From Acholeplasmataceae bacterium UBA5617 (GTDB taxonomy: Bacteria > Bacillota_I > Bacilli_A > Acholeplasmatales > Acholeplasmataceae), in contig DIKN01000041.1 of the NCBI GenBank assembly GCA_002424575.1, positions 1 to 11,794 on the forward strand: DNA of 11,794 bases, given 5' to 3'. This document shows, piece after piece, positions 5,227 to 11,299 of the stretch. The notes under the pieces were generated by a model. It was not told the DNA's origin. It made no database searches and worked only from the letters and a program-made list of their open reading frames with translations. A program made the translations under genes and the position numbers. Positions within the stretch are counted from its first letter, which is position 1. Each line of letters starts with the position of its first letter.

Positions 5227-6858
5227 TTATATTGTGTTGCGATAGGTTTTTAAATACGTGACAATTTCATCTTCCTTCTTAGGTTTTAAGAAGAAATAGC
5301 CTTGTGCTGAATGACATCCCAGCCGTTCTAAGAGATCGGCTGTTTCTTTATCTTCAATCCCTTCAATCAAGACTTCATAACCCAATTGTTTGGCTAAATC
5401 AATGGTCGCTTTAACGATATGCTGTGTCGTTGGATTGACTAAAATCTGACGAGTGAAGATTCGATCAATCTTGATGATGTTGATGGGAAATTGAGCTAAA
5501 TAAGCCAGTGATGAATACCCTTTACCAAAGTCATCGATGGCAATCTTGAAACCTTCATTCGAAAATTGTTCCAATACTCTCTTACTCATCTCAGGATTTT
5601 CCATAAGCACCGTTTCAGTGATTTCAAGTTCGACAAACTTCGGTTTAACCTGATATTCAGCAAGAATCATCATCATCTTATGGAAAAAGTTTTCATCATA
5701 AAGATTACGTGTCGAGATATTAATCGAAATAGGTAAGTAAAGATCTTTGTCGTTGAGTTTCTTTTGAAACTGAAGAGACCATCTGAAGACTTGTTGTGTC
5801 ATGTCATGAATCATGTTCGTCTTTTCAACAGCACCGATAAACTGATCAGGATTGATCGCTTTCTTGATGGGATGTTGCCAGCGGATAAGCGCTTCTAAAC
5901 CGGTAGGTTTTTTCGTCTTTAAATCGATTTTAGGCTGATACATCAAATAGATTGAACCATCATGCAATGCTTGACTAAAATCGGTTAAGAGTTCATATTC
6001 GAACATCCGATTGGTCTGAACATCCGAATAGGTCATATGGGTTAAATTCTTCATGCGTGCTTCTCTAGCTGCAAGATCAGATGGGATAAAATATTTGGAA
6101 ATATCTTTTTCTTTTAAATGCTTTTGTTGGAAAAAACCCATCGCAAAGTCCACAAATAAAAACTGATCGTCGTGTTTTGCAGCTTGATGAACAAGACTTA
6201 AATACGATTCAATCTCTGCATTAAAATCGAGTGATGGTTTTAAGATCCATACGTGATTGATTGCTGGCTGAATCAAGATGACATCGACATATGTTTGTTT
6301 AAAGAGTGATTCAATCGTTCTTAAGTATGCATAATATGCTTCATAACCTGCAACGTCAATAATCGTTTCATGGTTACTGATTAACAGTGAGGCAACCGTA
6401 TAGATTTCACGATTAACCAAAATGGTTTGTCTTAAATAATTGATGTTGTATAACCCAGAATCGGGTTGTCTGATCTCCATATCTTTGATGCGATGTTTAA
6501 CCCTCGTATAGGATTTTCCAAAGATACCTGTGATAAATCCAGCGGATATCATAATGGCCATCCGAAACATCCAATCTAATAAAGCTTGAGCTTCGCCTGT
6601 TTCGATGTTATAAGGCATAAGTGGTCCAACCAAGAGCCCCGCGATCAGTCCCGTCAGTAACCCAGGCATACTTCCATGAACACTACCCATCAAAATGATG
6701 GCGATGTACATCAAATGTGAGAAAGCTGAGGGGTCTGTTTTGATGACAAGGCGCATGAATAAAAAGTTAGACATGATAAAGACGGTTGAAAAAACAACCG
6801 TCAATGTCTTAAAGTTTTTTTTGAACCAGGCGATGAACTTGTCCTTTTTTTTGATCAT
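5227..6858 (-). CDS. Membrane-anchored cyclic-di-GMP phosphodiesterase (degenerate GGDEF plus EAL)
   Basis: This 543-residue protein has three to four hydrophobic segments at about 19-39, 47-83 and 93-113. A degenerate GGDEF-like domain follows (about 130-280): PDSGLYNINYL resembles the DxLTGLxNRxxL opening, but no GGDEF signature is present, so cyclase activity is not expected. The C-terminal EAL domain (about 287-540) keeps every catalytic residue: Glu322 (EAL), Asn380, Glu412, Asp442, Asp443, Lys463, Glu499 and Gln519. Their spacings are identical to those of the well-studied phosphodiesterase RocR. It should hydrolyse c-di-GMP to pGpG. The frame extends to an ATG at 6888 inside the aminotransferase gene, but AGGAG (6864-6868) sits five bases before the ATG at 6858, so that start is chosen. 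The upstream stop is only eight bases away, implying co-transcription and possible coupling. The signal sensed is unknown. Confidence 0.92.
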   Translation of the reverse strand: MIKKKDKFIAWFKKNFKTLTVVFSTVFIMSNFLFMRLVIKTDPSAFSHLMYIAIILMGSVHGSMPGLLTGLIAGLLVGPLMPYNIETGEAQALLDWMFRMAIMISAGFITGIFGKSYTRVKHRIKDMEIRQPDSGLYNINYLRQTILVNREIYTVASLLISNHETIIDVAGYEAYYAYLRTIESLFKQTYVDVILIQPAINHVWILKPSLDFNAEIESYLSLVHQAAKHDDQFLFVDFAMGFFQQKHLKEKDISKYFIPSDLAAREARMKNLTHMTYSDVQTNRMFEYELLTDFSQALHDGSIYLMYQPKIDLKTKKPTGLEALIRWQHPIKKAINPDQFIGAVEKTNMIHDMTQQVFRWSLQFQKKLNDKDLYLPISINISTRNLYDENFFHKMMMILAEYQVKPKFVELEITETVLMENPEMSKRVLEQFSNEGFKIAIDDFGKGYSSLAYLAQFPINIIKIDRIFTRQILVNPTTQHIVKATIDLAKQLGYEVLIEGIEDKETADLLERLGCHSAQGYFFLKPKKEDEIVTYLKTYRNTI

Positions 6859-6863
6859 ATGTA

Positions 6864-6868
6864 CTCCT
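6864..6868 (-). promoter_or_regulatory. Ribosome-binding site deciding the EAL gene start
   Basis: AGGAG lies five bases before the ATG at 6858 and overlaps the stop codon TAG (6867-6869) of the aminotransferase gene. It favours 6858 over the in-frame ATG at 6888. A ribosome terminating on the first gene would sit on this site. Confidence 0.7.
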
Positions 6869-7874
6869 ATTCGAGTACAGTCACCCATCCTTGGGGATCT
6901 TCGATGTCACCAAACTGGATACCGGTTAAAAGATCATAAAGTTTTTTCGTGTAAATGCCCATCGACTCTGATGCGGGAAATACATGTTTATGTCCTTTGT
7001 GGGTAATACTTCCAATCGGGGTGATCACTGCGGCTGTACCACACGCTCCCGCTTCAACAATGTCATCTAAGTGATCCATATAGATTTCACCTTCAACGAC
7101 GTCGAGTCCAAGTGCATGCTTTGCTAAATATTTTAACGAACGATTGGTAATGCTGTCAAGAATGGAAGGCGATTTTGGGGTGATATAGACGTTATTTTTT
7201 GTAATCCCAAAGAAATTAGCAGCGCCAACCTCTTCAATTTTTGTATGCGTGAGAGGATCTAAAAATAAACAGTCTGCATAACCTGCACGCTTTGCGAGCG
7301 TTTGTGCAAGGAGTGATGCTGCATAATTACCACCCACTTTGACATGACCTGTGCCATGGGGTGCTGCACGGTCATAATCAGAAACCACTAAATCAACAGG
7401 TTTAGTTTCACCTTCAAAATAACATCCGACCGGTGAAACGACGATAGCAAAGATGTATTCAGGTGCAGCTCTCAACCCTAAGTTGGGTCCAACACCGATT
7501 AAAAAGGGGCGGATATATAAAGAATCCTTAAATCCGTAAGGAGGAATGCAGGATTCATTGGCTTTCACCACGCGTTTAACCGCATCGATGAAGCGTTCAA
7601 CGGGGATGATTGGCATCACCATATGGGATGCTGACATTTGAAGCCGTTTTGCGTTATCTTCCACACGAAAGAGTTGAATTTTTCCATCTTTTCTGCGGTA
7701 AGCCTTTAATCCTTCAAAACATTCTTGTCCATAATGAAGCGATGTTGAGAGGGCTGAAAGGGTTAGTTGATCGTCTTGTACAAGACGTCCTTCATCCCAC
7801 ACACCATTCTTGTACTCAGAGATATACATCGCACAAGCTTTGGTGTAAGTAAAACCTTTTGGCCGGTTATTCAT
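6867..7874 (-). CDS. ilvE: Branched-chain amino acid aminotransferase
   Basis: This 335-residue class IV PLP enzyme transfers the amino group between Leu/Ile/Val and 2-oxoglutarate, either as the last step of synthesis or the first of catabolism. Diagnostic blocks are HYGQECFEGLKAYRRKDG (48-65), DNAKRLQMSA (near 75), SLYIRPFLIGVGPNLG (118-133) and HVKVGGNYAASL with the PLP-binding Lys179. KIEEVGAANFFGI and a Gly/Thr-rich AGACGTAAVITP phosphate-binding loop follow. This is the longer type II (YbgE/YwaA-like) bacterial form. The start is ambiguous: AGAGGT (7886-7891) is eight bases from GTG 7877 and eleven from ATG 7874; ATG is preferred by codon. It is the first gene of a unit with the EAL phosphodiesterase. 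A cre-like element lies just upstream, hinting at carbon control. No other branched-chain pathway genes are in the window. Confidence 0.95.
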   Translation of the reverse strand: MNNRPKGFTYTKACAMYISEYKNGVWDEGRLVQDDQLTLSALSTSLHYGQECFEGLKAYRRKDGKIQLFRVEDNAKRLQMSASHMVMPIIPVERFIDAVKRVVKANESCIPPYGFKDSLYIRPFLIGVGPNLGLRAAPEYIFAIVVSPVGCYFEGETKPVDLVVSDYDRAAPHGTGHVKVGGNYAASLLAQTLAKRAGYADCLFLDPLTHTKIEEVGAANFFGITKNNVYITPKSPSILDSITNRSLKYLAKHALGLDVVEGEIYMDHLDDIVEAGACGTAAVITPIGSITHKGHKHVFPASESMGIYTKKLYDLLTGIQFGDIEDPQGWVTVLE

Positions 7875-7900
7875 CACGTTTCATGACCTCTTTCTTTTAT

Positions 7901-7914
7901 CGTAAGCGTTTTCA
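7901..7914 (-). promoter_or_regulatory. cre-like element upstream of the aminotransferase gene
   Basis: Read leftward the sequence is TGAAAACGCTTACG. It matches the CcpA catabolite-responsive consensus TGWNANCGNTNWCA at every defined position except the last (G instead of A). It lies about 27 bases before the start codon, in the promoter/leader region. CcpA is not in the window. Another LacI-family regulator with a CG-centred site is an alternative. Confidence 0.45.
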
Positions 7915-7927
7915 GTGCATTAAGGTG

Positions 7928-7953
7928 AAATCATCACTTGTTGGAGTGATGAT
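7928..7953 (-). terminator. Probable weak terminator of the YwaF-like gene
   Basis: ATCATCACT (7930-7938) and AGTGATGAT (7945-7953) form a perfect 9-bp stem with a 6-base loop right after the stop codon of the YwaF-like gene. Only TTTCACC follows in the leftward direction, so termination may be leaky and some readthrough into the aminotransferase gene is possible. Confidence 0.45.
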
Positions 7954-7956
7954 GAT

Positions 7957-8832
7957 TTACATGATTTCTCGCGTTTCTTCTTTCGATAGACGCGATTTGA
8001 TGTGGAAAAATTTAAGTGTTTCATCGGTATCATAGATCACCATAAAGATGAGTGCAATGATGGTGCCATAAATGAGTGCGGGAAATAAAAGCCATAAGAC
8101 AGGAAAGAAAGCATCGCCTGCAAACCAAGGATTTACCCGAAAGAGTGCAGGAACAAATAGTCCTAAAACCATCCCTAAACCTGAAAGGTCACCGCGTACA
8201 CCAAAAATAAAGGATGGATTTCGGTGTTGCGGATCAAAGAATTGTTCTTTCGGAACCCAACCTAACAGGGTGACGACCCATTCATTGAGAAAAATGATCA
8301 CTAAGATAATGATAAGCATGAAAGGTGCCATGTAAACACGTTTGATGGAAAGATCATGAATGTGGTAATGAAGCATCAAAAACGGTGCTAAAAAGATGAG
8401 GAAGTGTGAAAAGTAAAAACGGATCACTTCTAAACTGAATGCGGGCTTAATGCCAATTGCAATCGCATTGAACATCGGGCTCATCGCATCAATCGGATAA
8501 AAGAAGGTGATGATGCCGGATGCGACACCGACCATGACCATGTAATCTCTTAATATTTTGTTTTTTGCAAAAAATAAAATAGGAAATAAAAGTGCAGAAA
8601 CAGCACATATATTTTCAAAAGACACTTTGGTCCATATATGTTCAACCGTCGTATAGGGGTAAATCAATGTTTTCGCGAAATGGACCAACAGGTTGAGCAA
8701 GATGAGTCCATAGATGAACCAATAACGATATGTTGGAGATTTACCATCTAAGAATTTGAGGGAAACCCATGTTAAAAGAACGGCAGCTGCAATGTAGATG
8801 AAGTAATAGAGGTTAAACATCTCGACAATCAT
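7957..8832 (-). CDS. YwaF/TP0381-family integral membrane protein (TMEM164-related)
   Basis: This 291-residue protein has about seven membrane segments. The block FENICAVSALLFPILFF, then KNKILRDYMVMVGVASG and YFSHFLIFLAPFLMLH, is characteristic of the TP0381/YwaF family of conserved bacterial membrane proteins, related to eukaryotic TMEM164. TMEM164 has been reported to act as an acyltransferase using a conserved Cys; here Cys76 in FENICAVSAL and His in the YFSHF segment (near residue 142) are the matching candidates. Activity in bacteria is inference. The open frame begins at 8853, but that ATG is about where transcription should start (-10 at 8859-8864). AAGGAG (8839-8844), six bases before the ATG at 8832, fixes the start. 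It is a single-gene unit, followed by a weak hairpin and the aminotransferase gene. Confidence 0.8.
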   Translation of the reverse strand: MIVEMFNLYYFIYIAAAVLLTWVSLKFLDGKSPTYRYWFIYGLILLNLLVHFAKTLIYPYTTVEHIWTKVSFENICAVSALLFPILFFAKNKILRDYMVMVGVASGIITFFYPIDAMSPMFNAIAIGIKPAFSLEVIRFYFSHFLIFLAPFLMLHYHIHDLSIKRVYMAPFMLIIILVIIFLNEWVVTLLGWVPKEQFFDPQHRNPSFIFGVRGDLSGLGMVLGLFVPALFRVNPWFAGDAFFPVLWLLFPALIYGTIIALIFMVIYDTDETLKFFHIKSRLSKEETREIM

Positions 8833-8858
8833 GCGTTTCTCCTTTTCGTTCATCTTTT

Positions 8859-8867
8859 ATTATAACA
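8859..8867 (-). promoter_or_regulatory. Extended -10 promoter of the YwaF-like gene
   Basis: Leftward TGTTATAAT is a perfect -10 with a TGn extension. No good -35 lies at the proper distance; TTGACT upstream is 22 bases away. The same nonamer precedes the cps operon (11112-11120). Confidence 0.6.
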
Positions 8868-8917
8868 CCCCAACCCCTCTTTTAAAAGTCAAGAACACAC
8901 ATAAGGCATTTTCACAT

Positions 8918-8947
8918 AAAAAATGCAACGTCCTTTAGGACATTGCA
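8918..8947 (-). terminator. Strong terminator of the cpsCDB operon
   Basis: TGCAACGTCC (8924-8933) pairs with GGACATTGCA (8938-8947) over ten positions with one G-U pair and a 4-base loop. Six T follow in the leftward direction. The stop codon of the phosphatase gene (8935-8937) is in the loop. Confidence 0.9.
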
Positions 8948-9633
8948 GTGATGATTTTTTGTGGATTGGAGATGAATAGTGTATCTAGGATTTCTTGTGA
9001 GACATGCTTTTTTAGTACCTGATAACACATCATCATGTTGGGCTTCCTAACATCGAGATTATGGGTATCCGATGCGATCAGATCGACCAAACCTTCTTTA
9101 ATCATTTTTATGGGAAGTTTTGGTTTAACCGTTTTATCTAAACCTAATATCGATGTCGTATTCACTTGAATGAGTGCACCTGTCTTTTTAATGGCCGCAT
9201 AGTCATCAAAACTCAAGTAGCTATATCGTTCAATATGAGCCACAATCGGGATAAATCCCATGCGAGAGATATCGTAGACAATCTCTTCAATCGGTTGTTC
9301 TTCTCGAGTCGAGAACTCTAATAAAATATATCGCGAATGTCCTAACGTGAGTTCATCATATGATGGGTTTAAATGTGAACGAAAGAGTGTTTCAGCACCT
9401 AAATAAATTCGAATCGGCAACTTCTCTTTTTGAACGGCATCTTGAAGTTCCTGAAATCGCTCATGATGCATCGTTCGTTCAACCTTTTGAACCCGAGATT
9501 GCATATGAGGGGTGAGTACCACATGGGTAACCCCTTCATTGATTTCTTCTTGAAGCATCAAGATGCTGTTTTCAATCGATGGTGATCCATCATCGACAGC
9601 ATGCAAGATATGCGTATGCAGATCTAAAAACAT
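8935..9633 (-). CDS. cpsB: CpsB/CapC/YwqE-type tyrosine-protein phosphatase (PHP domain)
   Basis: This 232-residue metal-dependent phosphatase of the PHP family should remove phosphate from the tyrosine-rich tail of the partner kinase, resetting polysaccharide assembly. Metal-binding motifs are DLHTHILHAVDDG (His6, His8, Asp14/15), LTPH (His43), VAHIERY and ASDTHN. The canonical family opening is DIHSHILPGIDDG; here the Pro is a His. GALIQVNTTSILG is also family-typical. Length is slightly below the usual 240-255. It is unrelated to low-molecular-weight Wzb phosphatases. The start ATG shares one base with the kinase stop codon (TAATG), and no strong Shine-Dalgarno is visible, so translational coupling is likely. 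It is last in the cpsC-cpsD-cpsB unit, the order of Bacillus ywqCDE, and ends in a strong terminator. Confidence 0.93.
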   Translation of the reverse strand: MFLDLHTHILHAVDDGSPSIENSILMLQEEINEGVTHVVLTPHMQSRVQKVERTMHHERFQELQDAVQKEKLPIRIYLGAETLFRSHLNPSYDELTLGHSRYILLEFSTREEQPIEEIVYDISRMGFIPIVAHIERYSYLSFDDYAAIKKTGALIQVNTTSILGLDKTVKPKLPIKMIKEGLVDLIASDTHNLDVRKPNMMMCYQVLKKHVSQEILDTLFISNPQKIITAMS

Positions 9634-10358
9634 TATTCTTCGTACTTATAGCTATAATCATAGCCATAGCCATATTCACCGCTCTTGAGGTTGACTTGAG
9701 TCAAGACAGTCCCAATGATATGCACATTATTATTTTTAAGTGTTTGAATAGCTTCTTTAACCAAACTCTTCTTAGCAACCCCTTGTGCAACGATAAAGAT
9801 GACGCCATCCGCATTTTTAGCGACATATAACGCATCAGAAACAGCAATGACAGGTGGTGTGTCTAAAAGGATATAATCGTAGTCTTCACGCAATTTAGCA
9901 ATAAGGTCTTTCATCTTAGAGGATTCAAGAACGTTGACGACAGCTGTTGTCTTTTCACCGGTCACAATAAAATCGAGATCAAGTGATTCAGAATGTTTAA
10001 TCGCCTGTTCATATTGGATTTTACCTGATAAATAGTCATTTAAACCATCTTTGTTGGCAACGTTAAAAACGCGATGCATCTTGGGTTTTCTTAAGTCAAG
10101 GTCAATCAAAACCACTTTCTTACCTTTTTGTCCGAGAAGATAAGCTAAATTGGATACGAATGTCGATTTCCCTTCAGATGCGAGTGTTGAGGTGAATTGA
10201 ATCACTTTGATTTTGCCATCAATGTTGGCATAATCAAGGTTAATAATCACTTTTTGAAAGGATTCAGCGGTATAGGAGAGCGGTTGTTCTTTGGTGACCA
10301 AGTAGTCATAACGTTCGTTACGTTCACCATTGAAAATCTTGATCTGTTTTCTACTCAT
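9633..10358 (-). CDS. cpsD: CpsD/CapB/YwqD-type bacterial tyrosine kinase
   Basis: This 241-residue cytosolic BY-kinase has a Walker A STLASEGKST (57-66), a Walker A' VVLIDLDLRKP and a Walker B YILLDTPPV. The tail YGYGYDYSYKYEE holds six tyrosines, the expected autophosphorylation cluster and substrate of the CpsB phosphatase. It is activated by the membrane protein CpsC encoded just upstream; the two genes overlap. ATG 10358 overlaps the CpsC stop (ATGAGTAG). GTG 10364 is also possible, with GGAG only four bases away, against ten for the ATG. Two odd points: the usual PGEGKST of Walker A reads ASEGKST, and the ExxRxxR motif that supports ring assembly in S. aureus CapB is replaced by ESFQKVI (32-38). 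The protein remains a convincing family member; oligomerisation may differ. Confidence 0.94.
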   Translation of the reverse strand: MSRKQIKIFNGERNERYDYLVTKEQPLSYTAESFQKVIINLDYANIDGKIKVIQFTSTLASEGKSTFVSNLAYLLGQKGKKVVLIDLDLRKPKMHRVFNVANKDGLNDYLSGKIQYEQAIKHSESLDLDFIVTGEKTTAVVNVLESSKMKDLIAKLREDYDYILLDTPPVIAVSDALYVAKNADGVIFIVAQGVAKKSLVKEAIQTLKNNNVHIIGTVLTQVNLKSGEYGYGYDYSYKYEE

Positions 10359-11064
10359 GAGCACGTGTCTCCTTTATTTCAAATTCAGGTATAACTCCTA
10401 AAACCTGTATACCGAATGCAATTTCAAGTTGATCTTTTGTTCTAAAAGTATTGTTAAAGAGTTCTTTAATGAACGCGATACCAACACCGATGATGCCACC
10501 TAAAATAAGACCGATCACGACGTAGAGAACTTTGTTTGGAGAGTCATAGACACCATTATTGGCTGTCGATGTACGAATGATGTTGTTTTCAAGGATAGCA
10601 ACGTTCTGATTGGCAAACAAGATAGCTTGATCAATCACCTCATTGACAACCGCCTTAGATAACGCAGGATCATCAGCGAGATAAACGATGTTAATAAAAT
10701 AACTGGTTGTCGATGAAGATACCGACAGATTCGACTTTAATTGACTTTCAGTGATGTTTAAATCAAGGTTTTCAATGACTTCTTTTAAGACGACTTGCAT
10801 GCTGATAAGATCTGCAGCGGTTGCCATAAGACGCTGTGCATTAACGAGGTCAAACGAATCATTTGTCCCCGATGTCACTTGCACTTGTACCATGACATAA
10901 GCATTGGATTTATATTTAGGTGTGGCGATAAAATAAGCATAAACCCCTGCGATGGCGCCAATCAAGAGCGTTGATATCAAGATGAGTAAAAAATTATTTC
11001 TTAAAATCTTAAATAAATCGACAAGACTGATCTCATTGCTTGTTTCAAGTTGTTGATCGTTCAT
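10351..11064 (-). CDS. cpsC: CpsC/CapA/YwqC-type Wzz-domain kinase activator
   Basis: This 237-residue membrane protein is the chain-length determinant and activator of the CpsD kinase. The N-terminus ISLVDLFKILRNNF leads into a first membrane segment (about 25-47). An extracytoplasmic Wzz domain with YKSNAYVMVQ follows, then a second membrane segment (about 179-199, VLYVVIGLILGGIIGVGIAF). The cytosolic tail ends in FGIQVLGVIPEFEIKETRAHE minus its first residues; the LGVIP motif is typical of this family, and the tail normally contacts the kinase. This is the split Gram-positive form, without fused kinase. The start is set by AGGAGG (11070-11075), five bases before the ATG. It is first in the operon behind an extended -10 promoter, and its last 8 bases overlap cpsD. 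Confidence 0.92.
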   Translation of the reverse strand: MNDQQLETSNEISLVDLFKILRNNFLLILISTLLIGAIAGVYAYFIATPKYKSNAYVMVQVQVTSGTNDSFDLVNAQRLMATAADLISMQVVLKEVIENLDLNITESQLKSNLSVSSSTTSYFINIVYLADDPALSKAVVNEVIDQAILFANQNVAILENNIIRTSTANNGVYDSPNKVLYVVIGLILGGIIGVGIAFIKELFNNTFRTKDQLEIAFGIQVLGVIPEFEIKETRAHE

Positions 11065-11111
11065 AGTGTCCTCCTAGTTTATGCCCGTAAAAGCGTATTT
11101 ATATCATTGCT

Positions 11112-11140
11112 ATTATAACATATTTGGGTACAAAAGGAAA
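11112..11140 (-). promoter_or_regulatory. Promoter of the cpsCDB operon
   Basis: Leftward TGTTATAAT (11112-11120) is an extended, perfect -10. A poor -35 TTTCCT (11135-11140) sits 17 bases upstream. Transcription would start near 11105, giving a leader of about 40 bases with no evident attenuator. Confidence 0.6.
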
Positions 11141-11143
11141 TAA

Positions 11144-11299
11144 ATGACTAAGAAAATACACATGTCTATCGATGATGTAGAAAGACATATGAAATATTTA
11201 ATAAAAAAATCACGATCGCTCGTGATTTTATTGTCCTATTCAGCCTGTAATAACTTGTTGAACCATCGAGTTAATGGCATCAATTGCTGCGGGACTTAA
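11144..11299 (+). CDS. Doubtful 51-codon ORF, possible gene remnant
   Basis: A small rightward frame begins with ATG 11144, preceded by AAAGGA (11134-11139) at five bases. The first 22 residues (MTKKIHMSIDDVERHMKYLI and on) are protein-like. From memory they resemble the KIHxSIDD N-terminus of some polysaccharide-deacetylase-like proteins. The frame then runs through the terminator of the substrate-binding protein gene and into its antisense strand, where the sequence looks meaningless. It could be the 5' stub of a deleted gene or chance. No convincing rightward promoter was found. Expression is not claimed. Confidence 0.2.
   Translation: MTKKIHMSIDDVERHMKYLIKKSRSLVILLSYSACNNLLNHRVNGINCCGT
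11203..11229 (-). terminator. Terminator of the PotD-like gene
   Basis: AAAATCACGA (11206-11215) and TCGTGATTTT (11220-11229) form a perfect 10-bp stem with a 4-base loop. In the leftward direction the stem runs into seven T (11203-11209). The flanks are A/T-rich on both sides, so rightward termination is also possible. Confidence 0.85.

Noticed and set aside
8072..8335. Rightward open frame antisense to the YwaF-like gene
   Set aside because: The product is Lys/Ser/Pro-rich and low in information, while the opposite strand encodes a clear membrane-protein family.
8906..8926. Second hairpin GCATTTT/AAAATGC beside the cps terminator as an antiterminator
   Set aside because: It consists mostly of the U-tract and flanking A/T bases, lies after the termination point, and would not form before the main stem.
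11161..11194. ATGTCT/AGACAT inverted repeat upstream of the cps promoter as an operator
   Set aside because: The arms are only six bases with a long spacer, lie upstream of a -35 that is itself weak, and overlap the possible gene stub; the signal is too small to claim.
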